Positions 23,569 to 35,001 are shown, counted from the first letter of the stretch. The stretch: 64,000 bases of DNA from Volutella citrinella (GCA_034401135.1 JAWZSP010000002.1:1922001-1986000), one strand, 5' to 3'. Notes: a model not told the origin generated them from the letters alone. Numbers and translations: made by a program.

Positions 23569-26500
23569 ATGGATTCACCGCCAAAGAGAATGACCCGAGC
23601 ACGCGCCGCCGCCAAGGCAGGTGAGCCGACCGTGAAGACGACCAAGATCATCACTGCCGCCGCCCGCGCAAAGAGCACCGCGACTGCTCCCACCAGAAGC
23701 ACATCCGCCAAGCGCAAGACAAGGGCGGATGAGCAGGAGGACGCCGAAGACGAAGAGAACCGCGAAGCCCCAGTTAGGAGAGCTCGGGGCCGGCCGCGGA
23801 AGGTCGAGGAGCCCGAGGCAGAGGCCCCAGCAAAGCACACACGGGGTCGCGTCGTCAAGAAGCCAGTTACGGAAACCCCCAAGGAGGAGGAGCCAGCAGC
23901 ACCAGTGAAGGCAACCCGGGGCCGGCCACGAAAAGCCGTGGCGGCGCCTCCTGCAGCTGACGAAGATGATGCACCCCCAGAGCCTGTCAAGAGGGCCACG
24001 CGAGGCCGGCCAGCAAGCTCAACAAAGTCAACAGCCACTGCCACCACCAAGGCAGCAGTCAAGAAGTCAGTCACCTTCCAGGAGCCCGACAAGGAGAATG
24101 TCGAGCCCGCACCAAAAGCCAAGGAACCCCCAGCCCCCAGCCTCCGTGGCCGACCTGCTCGCCGCGGCGCCTCCACCACAGTTACCCGAACGACCAGAGC
24201 TGCCATGAAGTCCTCAACAGGGGAGAAGAAGCCGCTGAGCCCTAAGAAGGTCACGCAGATGCCTGTTTCGAACTACGACTCGGAAGATGAGCTTGCCGGC
24301 GACTCATTACCCGTGAAGCCGCTGTTGAAGAACCCGAAGAAGCCACCAAGCGCCGCAGTCGTGCGCAAAGAAGAGCCCGATCTGTCTGAACCCCAACCGA
24401 CAGACGGTGATGTCGAGGACCTCGGCCCTGCCAATCTCGCCTCACCTGCCAAACGACTCCCGATGCCGGCGTCCCCATACAAGGACGCAATGAAATCCCC
24501 CGCTCGACGCATGGCCCTTCCTGGTATCAAACCATCAAGCAATAACGATACCGAGCTTGGAGGAGCTTCGTCACTCAAAGCATCTCTACTGCATTCACCT
24601 GCAAAGCGCCCGCAGTCGCCAATCAAGGGCTTAACCCTCGGAAGCGCCATGCCCTCCCAACAGCACAGCCAGTCGGCCATGAAGGCCTCTTTCCTGCAAT
24701 CTCCCGCCAAGCGGGCCATGCCCGGATTGAAACCTCTGACTGAACCCCGGAATCGTGAACTTGGGCAGCCACCCATCATGAAGCCACTGACGCTCGGCGA
24801 TCATCCCGCCGCTATTGCTCGTCCCTCAGAAAAGCTGATGGTCGAGGATGCAGCAGGGGCTGATTCTGAGGACGCTGATGGAGAGATCTTCAATGACCCA
24901 ATTGAGAGCCTCCAGTTCCCCGGTCGGCTGTCTGCTGTTCTTCCCCGCCACCGAGACCCAGTACTCATCAAGGACTTGGGATTGACGGAGGTGGTATTCG
25001 ACGGACCAACTGACGTAGCCGAGCTTGAGGCTCCTGTTGAACTTACTGAGGAGCCTGTGGAATCATCCTCTACTGCACCCGATGCACCTCACGAGGAACC
25101 TGTTGAGCCTCTCGAGGACACTGCCGATCCGATGGCCGTGGACGAGGCCCTCGCGGAGAGGGTAGTTGATGCACAGGATGTTTCCGAAGAGGCTCAGGAC
25201 GAGGCTACACCTCTTATTCCCGGCTCCCCTGCTCATGAAGTTAATCCCATGTATGAGCTTCGCGACAAGGATCTGGATCCTTGCCACGACATGGACTCTG
25301 AGTCTGAGGACGAAGAGCCAATGCACCATGCACGATGCCCGACTACACCAACTCCATTTGCAAACAAGACGCCAAGGACTCAGGGAACCGGCCGCACCCA
25401 GGCAGACTTATCTGAGGGCGGATTGGGTGGCTTCACTGCTTTGGCCGAGAAGTTTGGTTCTTGGTCCACCACCAGCCCGATCAAGATGCCAAGTCTTGCC
25501 TCTGGTAACGCGTCGAATGGATCTCGACCGGACTCTGCTGCCGGCTCCCGGGATTCTGTCATCTCGGCTCATTTCTTTGAAGATGAGATGTCTGTTCGAC
25601 CTGAGATGGCTGTCGCTGACATACAGCCCGCTGAGGCCGATGCCCAGGCTGAGGTTGAAGAGCCTTCGTTCGACGACATCTCCCTCACTCAGGAAGATTT
25701 CGCGCTTGCACAGGAGGCGGATGAGATGTCTCTGATGGAGCCCGAAATCCTCCAAGAGATGGCGACTTCCCAGGCCTTCGATGACACGGCCTCAGAGGCC
25801 AGTCAGGAGTATGGCGATGAGAACGAGGTTCCCATCGACCCTCTCCTGGTACCCCAGATCCAGCTTCCAGCAACTCCCATCCGACCCTTGAAGAAGGAGT
25901 TCAACACAACCACCAAGGTACCTCTGAAGCCCGCCCACGATTCGACACCCAGCCCTCTCAAGAAGCGCAGCTTCACCGCCTCTCGTGTTGCTCCGAAGCG
26001 ACCTTCGGGCCCAATTAGGAATGCCACGGTCATCTCGTACTCGCCCGCCAAAGAGAGGAAGAGCCTGCCTTCTGGCCGTGAGGATGGAGGCTTGTCTGCC
26101 CCTGCTACGCCTGGACCCGTTACGCCTTCCAAGTCGGATCTGTGGTCTTCCATGGGCACCCCGGCACGAACTCCTCGTCGGGATGTCGATTCGTCCCTCC
26201 TCCGTGGGGCTGTCGTCCTTGTCGACGTGCACACCAGCGAGGGCGCCGATGCCAGCAGCATCTTTGTTGAGCTGCTCACCCAGATGGGTGCCAAATGCAT
26301 GAAGTCTTGGAGCTGGTCTCCCAACGCCAGTGAGACGCCTTCCAATAAGATTGGCATCACCCATGTGGTGTACAAGGATGGCGGCAAGCGCACCTTGGAG
26401 AAGGTCCGGCAAACCAATGGCGTCGTCCAATGCGTCGGCGTCAGCTGGGTGCTTGAGTAGGTCCACGCATTGTCTTGGTTTCCGGATATCTATGACTAAC

Positions 26501-27077
26501 AAGCTACAGTTGTGAACGCGAAAACGAGTGGCTTGATGAGAGCTCCTACTACATCGACACGAAGGTGATGCCGCGCGGTGGAGCGCGTAGACGCAAGAGC
26601 ATGGAGCCCAAGGCACTGGCCAACATGAACGGCACTTTGGTTAGCAGCCCTACCAAGAGCCAGCCTCGTGCGGCACCCATTACACCGAGAAACCGACGTG
26701 AGAGCGCGCAGTGGATGTACACGCCCTCGGAACAGGGAGATGACGACGACGATGAGGATCACGAATGGAGCAACGCCATTCTGACACCCGTTCCCAAGAC
26801 GCCCGCTCCCGAGGCAGTCGCTCGCTATGCGGCCAACCTCGTGCCAGAGACACCTTCTGTTGATGACGACGATGAGGACCTGGATGAGTCCCCCACCAAA
26901 GAGGAGCTGCTCATGCGAACTTGCCCCCCGAAGGCCAACCAATATCGGGAACTCGGAGCTGGCATTCTGAGCCAGACCAAGGATGATCAGGTCCTTATGC
27001 GACTGATGGCCGCTCGCCGCAAGAGCCTGCAATTTGCGCCCAAGATTGGCAGCCCCTTGGCTCGCCAGTGGAAATAG
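23569..27077 (+). CDS. AT-hook and BRCT-domain nuclear protein
   Basis: Two exons, 23569-26456 and 26510-27077, joined through a 53-nt GTAGGT...CAG intron with a GACTAAC branch site; 1151 residues. The N-terminus holds several AT-hook cores (RGRPRK-type) within a Lys/Ala/Pro-rich region. A repeated SPAKR-type element in the middle (about residues 300-390) offers many CDK-like sites. A BRCT domain follows near residues 875-985 (VVLVDVHTSEG to WVLDCERENEWLDE), with the conserved Trp split just before the intron; the join restores WVLD. KSVTF (166-170) is an RVxF-type PP1 site and KEN lies at 175-177. BRCT plus AT-hooks suggests a chromatin or DNA-damage role in the nucleus; I do not recognise a named orthologue. 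Microcephalin-like proteins are one comparison, but only the BRCT fold supports it. Confidence 0.82.
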
Positions 27078-27675
27078 AAGAACATTGTGTGTGGGATGAT
27101 GTAGTTTGATTGTACATTTGAGGAACAGGGCGTTTATCGGCGTGATACCTTTTAACACTGCCTACCAAGGGCAAACCGCCGCTCGTTTTAGGCTGGATTG
27201 GGCAGGGAGTATAGAGCCATTCGGCTTCGTTGGCGTTTGGACGGATGTTCTTGACCATAGGCATACGCAGATTGCGAACTAGGAGGCGGCCATCCTCGAG
27301 AATTAATAGCCCACGGGCATTTGAGACAATTGGTGTCTATTCGATGTTTCATCTGTGACTTGGTTGACGATATCATTCGTGTAGTCGAAACGCGCTGACT
27401 AGTATTCTGCTCTATATAGATTGGATCCGTGCCATCACCTGGCTCGTTGGAAAAGCGAGAGGTACGCCCGGGTTACGATTGATGCATGTTGGGCAGTCGA
27501 CGCTGCTTTTTGGGTTGGAAAGCGATATATGTGGTGTGGCCCCTCGCAGGTCGTCGGTTCGGCCACCCTCAATCTCATGCCTGGAGGTCTCCAGCCGAGG
27601 CAACGACGTCTCCTCCTCGCACATGGCAGGCCCCGCTCCTTTGTATAGTCCCTTTCGAGGTTTCCGTCGGCGCCC
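27078..27675. other. Convergent intergenic region
   Basis: Shared 3' region between the BRCT gene (plus) and the HYPK-like gene (minus). Nothing recognised. Confidence 0.5.
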
Positions 27676-28011
27676 TCACACAGCAACAAACGCAGCCATG
27701 GCCTTGACAGCATTGCCCTCGTTGGCCTTGAGCAGCTCCGTGGCCCTCGGCTTGGAGAGGTCGAGCTCGGCGACGAGCAGGGCGACGTCGGCGGAGTCGA
27801 CCTTGACATTCTTGGCGGTGCTGTTGGCGGAAGAGGCCTTGGTCGCGCCGCCCAGCTTCTTCATGGCCTTTGTCGCGGCGTCGGAGTCGACGTTTTGGGA
27901 GCCGCTGGCCTCGTCGCCCTCGAGGCTGGCCAGCGCGGAGGCGGCCTTGCGGTCCTCGGCGGACTTGGCTGCCTGGGGCTGCTCGTCTTCGACGTCGTTG
28001 GGCTTGGACAT
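27676..28011 (-). CDS. HYPK-like UBA protein (NatA regulator)
   Basis: Single exon, 111 residues. The C-terminal about 45 residues (VKVDSADVALLVAELDLS then KPRATELLKANEGNAVKAM) match the UBA-like domain shared by HYPK and the NAC alpha subunit. The upstream acidic/helical part and the short total length fit HYPK rather than NAC-alpha, which would carry a NAC domain. HYPK binds and inhibits the ribosome-associated N-terminal acetyltransferase NatA and acts as a chaperone; a filamentous-fungal HYPK bound to NatA has been studied structurally. The protein is expected in the cytosol at ribosomes. The ATG at 28011 is the only start that gives a complete protein. No intron is needed. Confidence 0.85.
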   Translation of the reverse strand: MSKPNDVEDEQPQAAKSAEDRKAASALASLEGDEASGSQNVDSDAATKAMKKLGGATKASSANSTAKNVKVDSADVALLVAELDLSKPRATELLKANEGNAVKAMAAFVAV

Positions 28012-28660
28012 GGTGTGCGTGCGTGGGGGGTTGTGTTTCGAGGTGGACGGGGGGGATGAGGTGTAGAGGTGAAGCTATGTCCGAGGTCCCAATGGTGCTG
28101 GTTGCCGCTTGCTAGTAAACGAACACTGGGGAGGTGGGGGTGGGGTGGACCAATGGCCCATCCAGGCGGGGCCGGACTCACGAGGAGAAGCTCACAGGTG
28201 GGCGATGCATGAACCACCGACTGACTGGGAAGATGTCATCTCCATCCGTGCAGACATGGATGGATACCTCATACAGCGGGCAATTATTGCCGGTCAGTTG
28301 ATTTGCGGGGTGCCCTGGAAGCATCGTGCCTCTAGCCACACTCCAGCACAACACTGCATTTTCCTCTTCTGCTCATGGTTTTGCATTGTTGAAATTTCTT
28401 TTTATTTCATTACATTAGTCGTGTGCAGGCCGTAAACCCATAAGTCCATCCTACAACATAATTTCTTCTCCAAACTCCCCAGCAAGGGTATCGGTTCTGG
28501 CCGTCTCAGACGCCCAAAACGTTGGGGATGACTACATCTGTTCATATGGCGAATTGTAAGCGTGCATGGTGTTGAATCATGCTCTGCGCTAGTATAGCAA
28601 GAAAGAAAAGCACCCGTCTCGTGGCCGTCGTTTCTCGACGCTGGCGCCCAAACAGCCCAT
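28012..28660. other. Intergenic region, no gene seen
   Basis: HYPK promoter side and 3' region of the SV2-like transporter. Nothing recognised beyond G-rich leader sequence at 28026-28150. Confidence 0.45.
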
Positions 28661-30503
28661 CTACGAGCTTCGGCGGCCGTAGGGCTCAAAGGGGAAGAGA
28701 GCCGCGACAATGGCCATGGCAATGTACAAGGCGGCGCAGATGTACAGAGGAGCCGGCGTGTTGGTGTCGGCCTCGGTGGCGACAACAGCAGACACGATAC
28801 CCATGACACGGTTGCATGCCACCGCGATGCCGTTTCCAGTGGCTCGGTGAGCGCTGGGCAGGACCTCGGGGGTGTAGGCATACAGAGTACCATAGTAGAT
28901 GTTCAGGAACAGCGCGATCATGCAAGAAAGGGCAGTGTCCTGTTCGGTCGTCTTCACTGCCGAGTACGCCCAGAAGAAGGACATGGTGATCAGGGCACCG
29001 ATGACCATGGTGTACTTTCGGCCAAGGCGGGTGTTGCACATGAAACCGGCGATGATGGGGCCTGGAATGCCGAGAACACAGGTAAGGACATAGTTTCGCC
29101 TGTTTTCGAACTCGGTACGGTCAAAGACTCTGCCATTATTCTCCAGGTACGTGCTAGAATCAGGTCAACATCTTAATCCTCATCAAATAGATGGGGAAGG
29201 GGAAGGGACTCCGCCCGTCGAGTTCGGAGGGCGGGAGAGAACAGGTACTCACGGCAAGAAGACGTAGAAGAGAGGATAGGCTAGACCAATCATGGCCCAG
29301 GAAAGGAAGATGAGGAGGGTGGAGAGGGTCAACTTGCTGTTGGCGAACAGGCCCTTGATGTGGATCAAGGACTCGCCAATAGACCAGCGGCTTGCGCCGT
29401 GAGCAGAGCGAATAGTTCCGCATTGCTCGAGCTTCTCAATCGTGAGGGAGCAAGGGCGGTTGTACCTGGTGGCGAGGTACTGGAACGTCTCCACCACCTC
29501 GGCGTCCTTACCCATACCCAACAGGTACTTGGGGGTCTCGCGGAGGCGCACAATGGTGATTCGGAGGATGGACATGAGGAAGACGATGCTGCCAGCGGTG
29601 AACATGCAGTATCGCCAGCCCATGTTGTTGCTCATGGTGCAGGTCTCAACATCAGCACAGTTCCACTTCTTGGGAACCATGTAGCCCCAGGCAATGAAGC
29701 CAGTGAATGCCTGGCCCACGCCCCACCAACAGGCCATGAGCGTCAGGAGCCACTGCTTGTCGCTGGGGAGATACTCGAGGAAGACGGTGGTGTCAAGCAC
29801 GAGGTTTCCACCGGCGCCAAAGGAGAGGATGGAGATGAAGACGCCGAGCGAAGCCCAGTTGGGCATGCCACCAGCGACAATGCAGGCGGCAGAGCAAAGG
29901 AAGAGGGAGATGTTGAAGGCGTACTTGCGGCCGATGATGTCGGCGCTGAGGCCCCAGAAAATGGCACCAATCAGCATACCGACATAGGTCGCAATAGTGA
30001 GGGCATTCGCGTATCCAACCTGGCCGAATTCCTTGAAGGCCTGGCCGGCGATGATGGATTGGAACAGGGTGATCATGGAGTCAACGGCATAGCTAAGGCG
30101 GGGCAGAAGGCCAGGATTAGCGGTTGCGACCAGCACCAGGAACGCGCCGCTGGGTGCGCCCAGCAGAAGGGGAGCGCTGCTTACCCGAATCCATTGAGGA
30201 ATAATAGCTTCAGGTGGTAGTTGGTCCATCCGATCTCGTCGATTGCCTGGGAGAAGGGCCAATGTTAGTCCAAGGTGTGCACGCATGCGCAGGGCAGCTA
30301 GCCATGATGGCGGCCCGCGCAGAGCCTGAAGCTCTTCCGGAGCGACTCACGTTGTTGACGAGGTGAATCTTCATGTTCAGGGCGGGGTCAAGATCCTTCA
30401 TATCGAGGATGTCCTGGTCGCGGTTGACGGAGGCGTGGTCACCCTCAACTGGGGCTTCGACGTCGGTGTGGACATCCTTCATGTCGTCCTTGGGAGGCTC
30501 CAT
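28661..30503 (-). CDS. MFS transporter, SV2/metabolite-proton symporter-like
   Basis: Four exons (minus): 30503-30351, 30246-30185, 30092-29253, 29153-28661; 515 residues, all introns GT-AG. Membrane protein with about 12 helices. Visible: an acidic cytosolic N-terminus; the helix 2-3 GRKYAF motif; a helix-4 region FGAGGNLVLDTTVFLEYLP, characteristic of SV2/SVOP-like and organic-anion:proton symporters; RLRETPKYLL after helix 6; GRKYTMVIG before helix 9; and TPEVLPSAHRATGNG, the YxPExxPtxxRxtG signature of this branch. A Cys-containing extracellular loop (NCADVETC) follows helix 5. The substrate is not predictable. The start at 30503 is the first ATG and gives a family-typical length. Exon 2 is only 62 nt. 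Confidence 0.85.
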
Positions 30504-32212
30504 GACGTCGCGGCTGCCGAGGGGCAGTTGTACAAGCTGCGGCGGGGTTGAAGCAATTGAATTGAAGACGAGAATTGGCCCGCGAGAGATGCGCAGAGCT
30601 CAAGTTGGGTGAGGAGGGGGGAACACGGAGAGGTCGAGGACAGGACGTGTGTGCCTGGGAAGGAGGAAACCGGTGATCAAGTACTCGGGAGCTTGTTCAG
30701 CCTTCCAAGTATCGGCCGGCCAATGTGGAGCAGCGAGGGTATCAATGGGTAGCATCAATGATCAATGGGGCCAGGGCACCCACCACTGGCCACCAGCCAG
30801 TCAGGGATGGAGATTGTCCAGCCAAGCGACTCCAGCCGCGACCGCCAGCCAGTGTTGGTGAGCCTGGTCTTGCCTGGTGTGCCCCAAAAACCCGGGTGAC
30901 TGGTGACATGCCCTGTCTTGCGTACCGCGACGGGAAACAAGCGTGCAGGCTCTGACGGCTTGCCTCCCATGATCGCGTGGTCTTGAACGCCGCATTTGCA
31001 CTGGGCTGATTGGCTGCGCGCAACATGTGGTCATGATCGCCCATGCTAGAGGTTGGCCGGGATAGCATTTCACTCGCTGCGCAAGAGCTAGCCGGCGAGC
31101 ACTAGACCCAGACAAGGAAATCGAGTGTTGGACAGATGAGACCACGTGCTTCCCGAGTTCCCAGCGCAGTTGGCGGCGAGGGGGCAAAAAGAAAAAAAGG
31201 CAAGTCACGGCAGGTCACCCACGGTAGTACAATCCCAGGCCAGGCGGCAAGAGCAATCAATCCCCTGCAACATATGGAACACGAGTATTTCAGCAAGAGG
31301 GAAATTGTTGGCGCATCGCCACTTGCCTCCATGCGGGTAGCCTACGGGGCCGCTCTCGGGCCAAATCACCTTTCACTTCCCTAGGACCACTGTCAGTCAC
31401 CTCTAGACAAAAAACACCCGACCGCCACCCCGCTTGGCATCTGGTAGTGGAAACCAGCCGGCTTCCCATGTGTTGGGCGCACACTCGCGCACGCCACGCC
31501 TCCCTGGCTCCCTTGTGCCTTGTTGCTGCTGTAGGGCGTCACGTGGGCAGATGCGAGCAGATGCGGCGCTCACACGAGCACACTCGGAGTAATTCCCTGC
31601 GCCAGCCAAGAGTGCGCCCCGCCGCCTGAGCCATTGGGTGGGTCTCGGTTCCATCGCCTGCGAGTAGCTTAACCGCTCGGGGATGTTGCTCAATGGTTTG
31701 GTCCAACCATGGGTTCGAGTCTTCAACAAGGGGCAAACATGCCAGGGTAAAAATCCTTCGTTGTGGTAGGGTAGGTCACTGGTCAGCAAAGCGGTCAGGG
31801 AATTGGTGACGATGATATGCGTAGATCAGATCAGAATCAGAATCAGGCTCAGCAGAGGGGAAGCCAATCCGTAGCCTGACTGGCATTTGCTCTCGGCCGA
31901 GCAGAGTTTGTGATTGCATCCCGTCGTTCATGTCGTTGGGAAGACCAAGGTTGGTCGCTACAAGAAGGATCTGACTCCTGACGTGCAGAGTAGCCTCAAA
32001 TTATGCCCCTTTTAGTAACCGCCAAGCAGCAGCAGTAATTACTGACTGGAGTGAGCCAAGGTTAGTCTGCCATCATTAGTAAAACAGGCCAACGGAATCC
32101 AGACAAAAAAACCGAGCCATTACGGAGCAAAACGGAGTCTCAAGTAATTACGTGAAACAGGCCCACGACGAGGAGCTAACCATGTGGCTCCACCCAAAAA
32201 GGAGGGAGGCGC
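30504..32212. other. Intergenic region, no gene seen
   Basis: 1.7 kb upstream of the SV2-like transporter and downstream of the tRNA. Short CCAGCCAG-type and AGATCAGA-type repeats occur (30790-30850 and 31825-31850). A B-box-like GGGTTCGAGTC at 31712 lacks a tRNA fold. Confidence 0.45.
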
Positions 32213-32218
32213 AAAAAA
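32213..32218 (-). terminator. Pol III terminator of tRNA-Phe
   Basis: A run of six T residues on the minus strand begins 8 nt past the discriminator base of the tRNA, the expected RNA polymerase III stop. Confidence 0.8.
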
Positions 32219-32225
32219 TAAAGCT

Positions 32226-32355
32226 TGCGGTTTGTGTGGATCGAACACACGACCTTCAGATCTTCAGTCTGACGCTCTCTGTGAAAGATTGTTAGACTTG
32301 TGTGATTGGGAGTTTTGATGAGAAGATTCTCTTACCCCAACTGAGCTAAACCCGC
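32226..32355 (-). tRNA. tRNA-Phe (GAA), interrupted in the D loop
   Basis: Read on the minus strand, 32355-32336 (nucleotides 1-20) and 32278-32226 (21-73) join to a 73-nt tRNA. The D stem GCTC/GAGC, anticodon stem TCAGA/TCTGA with loop CTGAAGA (anticodon GAA), variable AGGTC, T stem GTGTG/CACAC with loop TTCGATC, and discriminator A are all present. One acceptor pair is mismatched (G5 with A68); whether that is normal for this lineage I cannot check. Internal A box (TAGCTCAGTTGG) and B box (GTTCGATCC) are intact and a T6 terminator follows. The anticodon loop has no intron, although canonical tRNA-Phe introns sit there. The 57-nt insertion at 20/21 is described separately. It could be a working gene needing splicing or a recently disabled copy. 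Confidence 0.9.
32279..32335 (-). other. Spliceosomal-type intron inside tRNA-Phe
   Basis: 57 nt between tRNA nucleotides 20 and 21. It begins GTAAGA, contains TCTAACAAT 12-18 nt before its end, and ends CACAG, matching the donor, branch site and acceptor of the protein-coding introns in this window in sequence and length. Its exact excision restores an uninterrupted tRNA-Phe. It does not sit at position 37/38, where the tRNA splicing endonuclease cuts. A small inverted repeat (GAGAA/TTCTC) lies near its 5' end. Confidence 0.8.
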
Positions 32356-33269
32356 TTGTTGGAGAACGCAGCGTTAATTTGACATATATCCATGCTGTAT
32401 TCAAGGACACCGTGCACTACCCACTGAAGTTCATAAGCATATAACAGAATTGTCGCTTGGGGATAAAATCGCTAATAAATATATGTCAACAATATTTCTT
32501 GTCTCTTTGCCTACACTATCCAAGCATGGAACCTGCCGGCAAAATCTCAATTGATTGGAGTAAGCCATTCTTCTCACAGCCAGACATGTAACAGGCACTG
32601 GCCAGACTACCCTGCACAACGAAATGGAATCTGGCATAGGATTCTCGACGACCCAAGTAATAATGTGAGTTCTATCCAAGAACTGTCTTTAAATTAGATA
32701 ATAAGCGATGCGTGATATGGAAACTATTTTATTGGTAGTTCCCTTTGCAAGGTATTCGAGCCTTTTTCACTGAATGCTGTCTGTTGGGCTCTGCCCTCCC
32801 TCCATATTGAAACAACTTGGGTAGTAGCCAGACAGCGGCATATAGCCTATGTTGCATTGTCGAAACTCGTAAAAAGAAGGAGATGGCCGCATGGGATTCT
32901 CTATTCTCCAAGCTGCGGCAGACCTTACCAGTGTCAAGCGCAAGAAATGAGCCCAACCACACACGTCGTAATTGACACATCGTCAGTCTTTGACAATTTG
33001 GCCAAGCGCCCCAAGGGCGACTTCGTGGGGTTTTCTTGGCATCGATTGTTCCCCAGATGGGTGGCGCGGGTGCGGAGTAACGTGGGAGATCTTCCACCAC
33101 TCACCGTCGCCCACTACTGACCCCCAAACCAACCTTAAGTGGTATAAGAATGGGCGGACACTGGGTTTCTTGCCCGAGGGATATCGCAACACTGCATTTA
33201 CGGGAGTGAATCACGTGGCATTCAATCATTTCCTCCCAGATTTATCCGTCAACTAAACTTCTACCCAAC
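32356..33269. other. Intergenic region, no gene seen
   Basis: AT-rich between 32380 and 32760. A TATAAG at 33143-33148 lies 122 bp upstream of the PEBP gene and may be its TATA element. No other feature supported. Confidence 0.45.
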
Positions 33270-33985
33270 ATGGCGACTACAGAATGGGAGCAGCGTCTCC
33301 GCAGTACACTGGCGGAGAGCGGGCTCGTGCCGGGTGTCGCTGCCGCCCTCATCCCCGAAAACTTCGCCCCCAAGACTAAGCTCGAGGTTACGTTCGGCGA
33401 AAGAGCCGTGGACTTTGGAAACCTGTTTCGTGCTAGCGAATGCAAGGTGGCACCCAAGATCCGGTTCAGCTCCGAGGTTGGTCGTCATCCGAGACAAGAC
33501 AATTCAGTGGCGAGGGTTCCTGACGGTGTGCCATAGGCTGATGCCAAGGAGGGTGCTTCGTACCTCTTTACTCTTGTTGATCCTGACGCGCCGACTCCCG
33601 ATGACCCCAAGTTTGCGTTTTGGCGCCACTGGGTCGCTTCTGGGCTCAAGCCTGCTGGCGATACCGACGTGGTGCAGATCCAGGATGCCGTCACCGAATA
33701 CCTCGGCCCTGGTCCCAAAGACGAGTGAGTTGCTTGCGTATATTCTGCTGACAATTTAATATCCATGATGTTCAATGTTAAGACGGTCCTAGTTCGAAGC
33801 CGCACAGATATCTCTTCCTGCTGTTCCGCGAGCCTAACGGCCTGTCGCTGAGCAAGGAAGATGTCGGGGGAGAAGAGTTTGTGCAGAGGCGATCATTTGA
33901 CACACCAGAGTTTGTCAAGAAGCATGGGCTTGAGTTGGTTGCTGTGAACTGGATGTTGGGTGCTGGTGATGGCTGGACGGCTTGA
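33270..33985 (+). CDS. PEBP-family protein (carboxypeptidase Y inhibitor type)
   Basis: Three exons, 33270-33476, 33537-33724, 33793-33985; 195 residues. Phosphatidylethanolamine-binding proteins form a small anion-binding pocket; fungal members include the carboxypeptidase Y inhibitor Tfs1. Visible: the first signature LFTLVDPDAPTPDDPKFAFWRHW (core DPDAP), the loop EYLGPGP, and HRYLFLLF of the second signature, which is rebuilt only when exons 2 and 3 are joined. The end FVKKHGLELVAVNWM is typical. Length fits the family (about 190-210). No signal peptide is seen, so it is probably cytosolic. Intron 1 has a weak GTTGGT donor but keeps the frame. Whether it inhibits a protease or binds lipids is unknown; a serine carboxypeptidase gene occurs 27 kb away without obvious linkage. 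Confidence 0.88.
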
Positions 33986-35001
33986 TGAAACTTGGAGCCT
34001 GTAAGAGCCGGCTCTCCACGGTCCGAGGAGGATGGCAACCGGTTTGATACACGTGATACGAGATTCGGGTAACGACTTGAACTAGAGGTTAGAGTTGAAA
34101 CTGGCCAATCACCGAATTAAACGATGGCATAGATTTTCGTTTCAATCTGCAAGGGAGCTCCCTTCTCGCCGCTTGAAGTGAATACATGCTTGTATTGTTT
34201 CTATGAGTGAGATCTTCAGTATTAATTGATATCGATAGCAGGATTGTCTATGTAAATTAAGTTGCAAAGGAATAGTATGGCTTGCCGTCACCACAAGGAT
34301 GTCGGGTTGTCTAGCCTGGAGTCCAGACTCAATCAGCGTAGTCTCTAAGCTTGTCAGTGAGCTAGTAAGGAAAACAACTAGTGGCATGCGTGAACAGATA
34401 CCGGAAAGACGCAAGTTTATGATGGGAAAGTATTAAGCTTAAAAGGCCGTGCGTAGGAGCCAAACATATGACGGTGGAGCCTCTACATTCGGTATCTGTG
34501 AATGCATGTTGGGAATGCCCTCAATTCTTGGCCATGGATTTGTTATCCACGCCTTGACCTGAGAACGACTAAGTCATCAAACATCATATTGATGCAATCA
34601 ATAGAACTGCAGTATTTAGTAAAAAAAACGCATATGTACAGGCTGAGCAAGACGGGTCATAGGACCACACCGCCGAGGCCGTACGATCTGAAAATAGCTC
34701 AGAGATTGGCATCCATGAAATTGAGATAGCGCATTGGCAGAATGCAACCACCCACCGGCCCAGCTCCGACAAGATATGCCGTTTTGGGCTCGGACAGATG
34801 TCGTCCTTGGACGTCCAAATGACGCAACCTCCCTTTCGAGGGCCGCCAATGGGTTGTCCGCCACCAGCTGCCCCGCAAACCGGGGTCGTGCGGCCTTGCC
34901 CACTGCCTCCAAGGGACGAGCATAGGGCCATCGTGGGTGGAGAAGTCGAGCGACAGGGACGATTTCGTGCTTTGCGTCTCTGATGCTCCTTGATTTAAAA
35001 G
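33986..35001. other. Intergenic region, no gene seen
   Basis: About 1 kb between the PEBP gene and the allantoate-permease-type gene, AT-rich to 34660. No supported feature. Confidence 0.45.

Noticed and set aside
23523..24254. Long open frame antisense to the AT-hook region
   Set aside because: Composition mirrors the repetitive Ala/Pro/Lys codons on the other strand; no motif or start context.
31690..31730. B-box-like GGGTTCGAGTC suggesting another tRNA
   Set aside because: The flanking bases do not form a T stem and no A box or cloverleaf can be drawn.
32335..32355. Reading the D arm directly through GGGGTAAGAGA as an odd tRNA with a long D loop
   Set aside because: It would break the D stem (GAGA instead of GAGC), and the exact AGAGCG continuation after the CAG shows an insertion instead.
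32431..32679. AT-rich open frame on the minus strand, considered as a retroelement remnant
   Set aside because: No recognisable polyprotein motif, no LTR and no repeat partner in the window.
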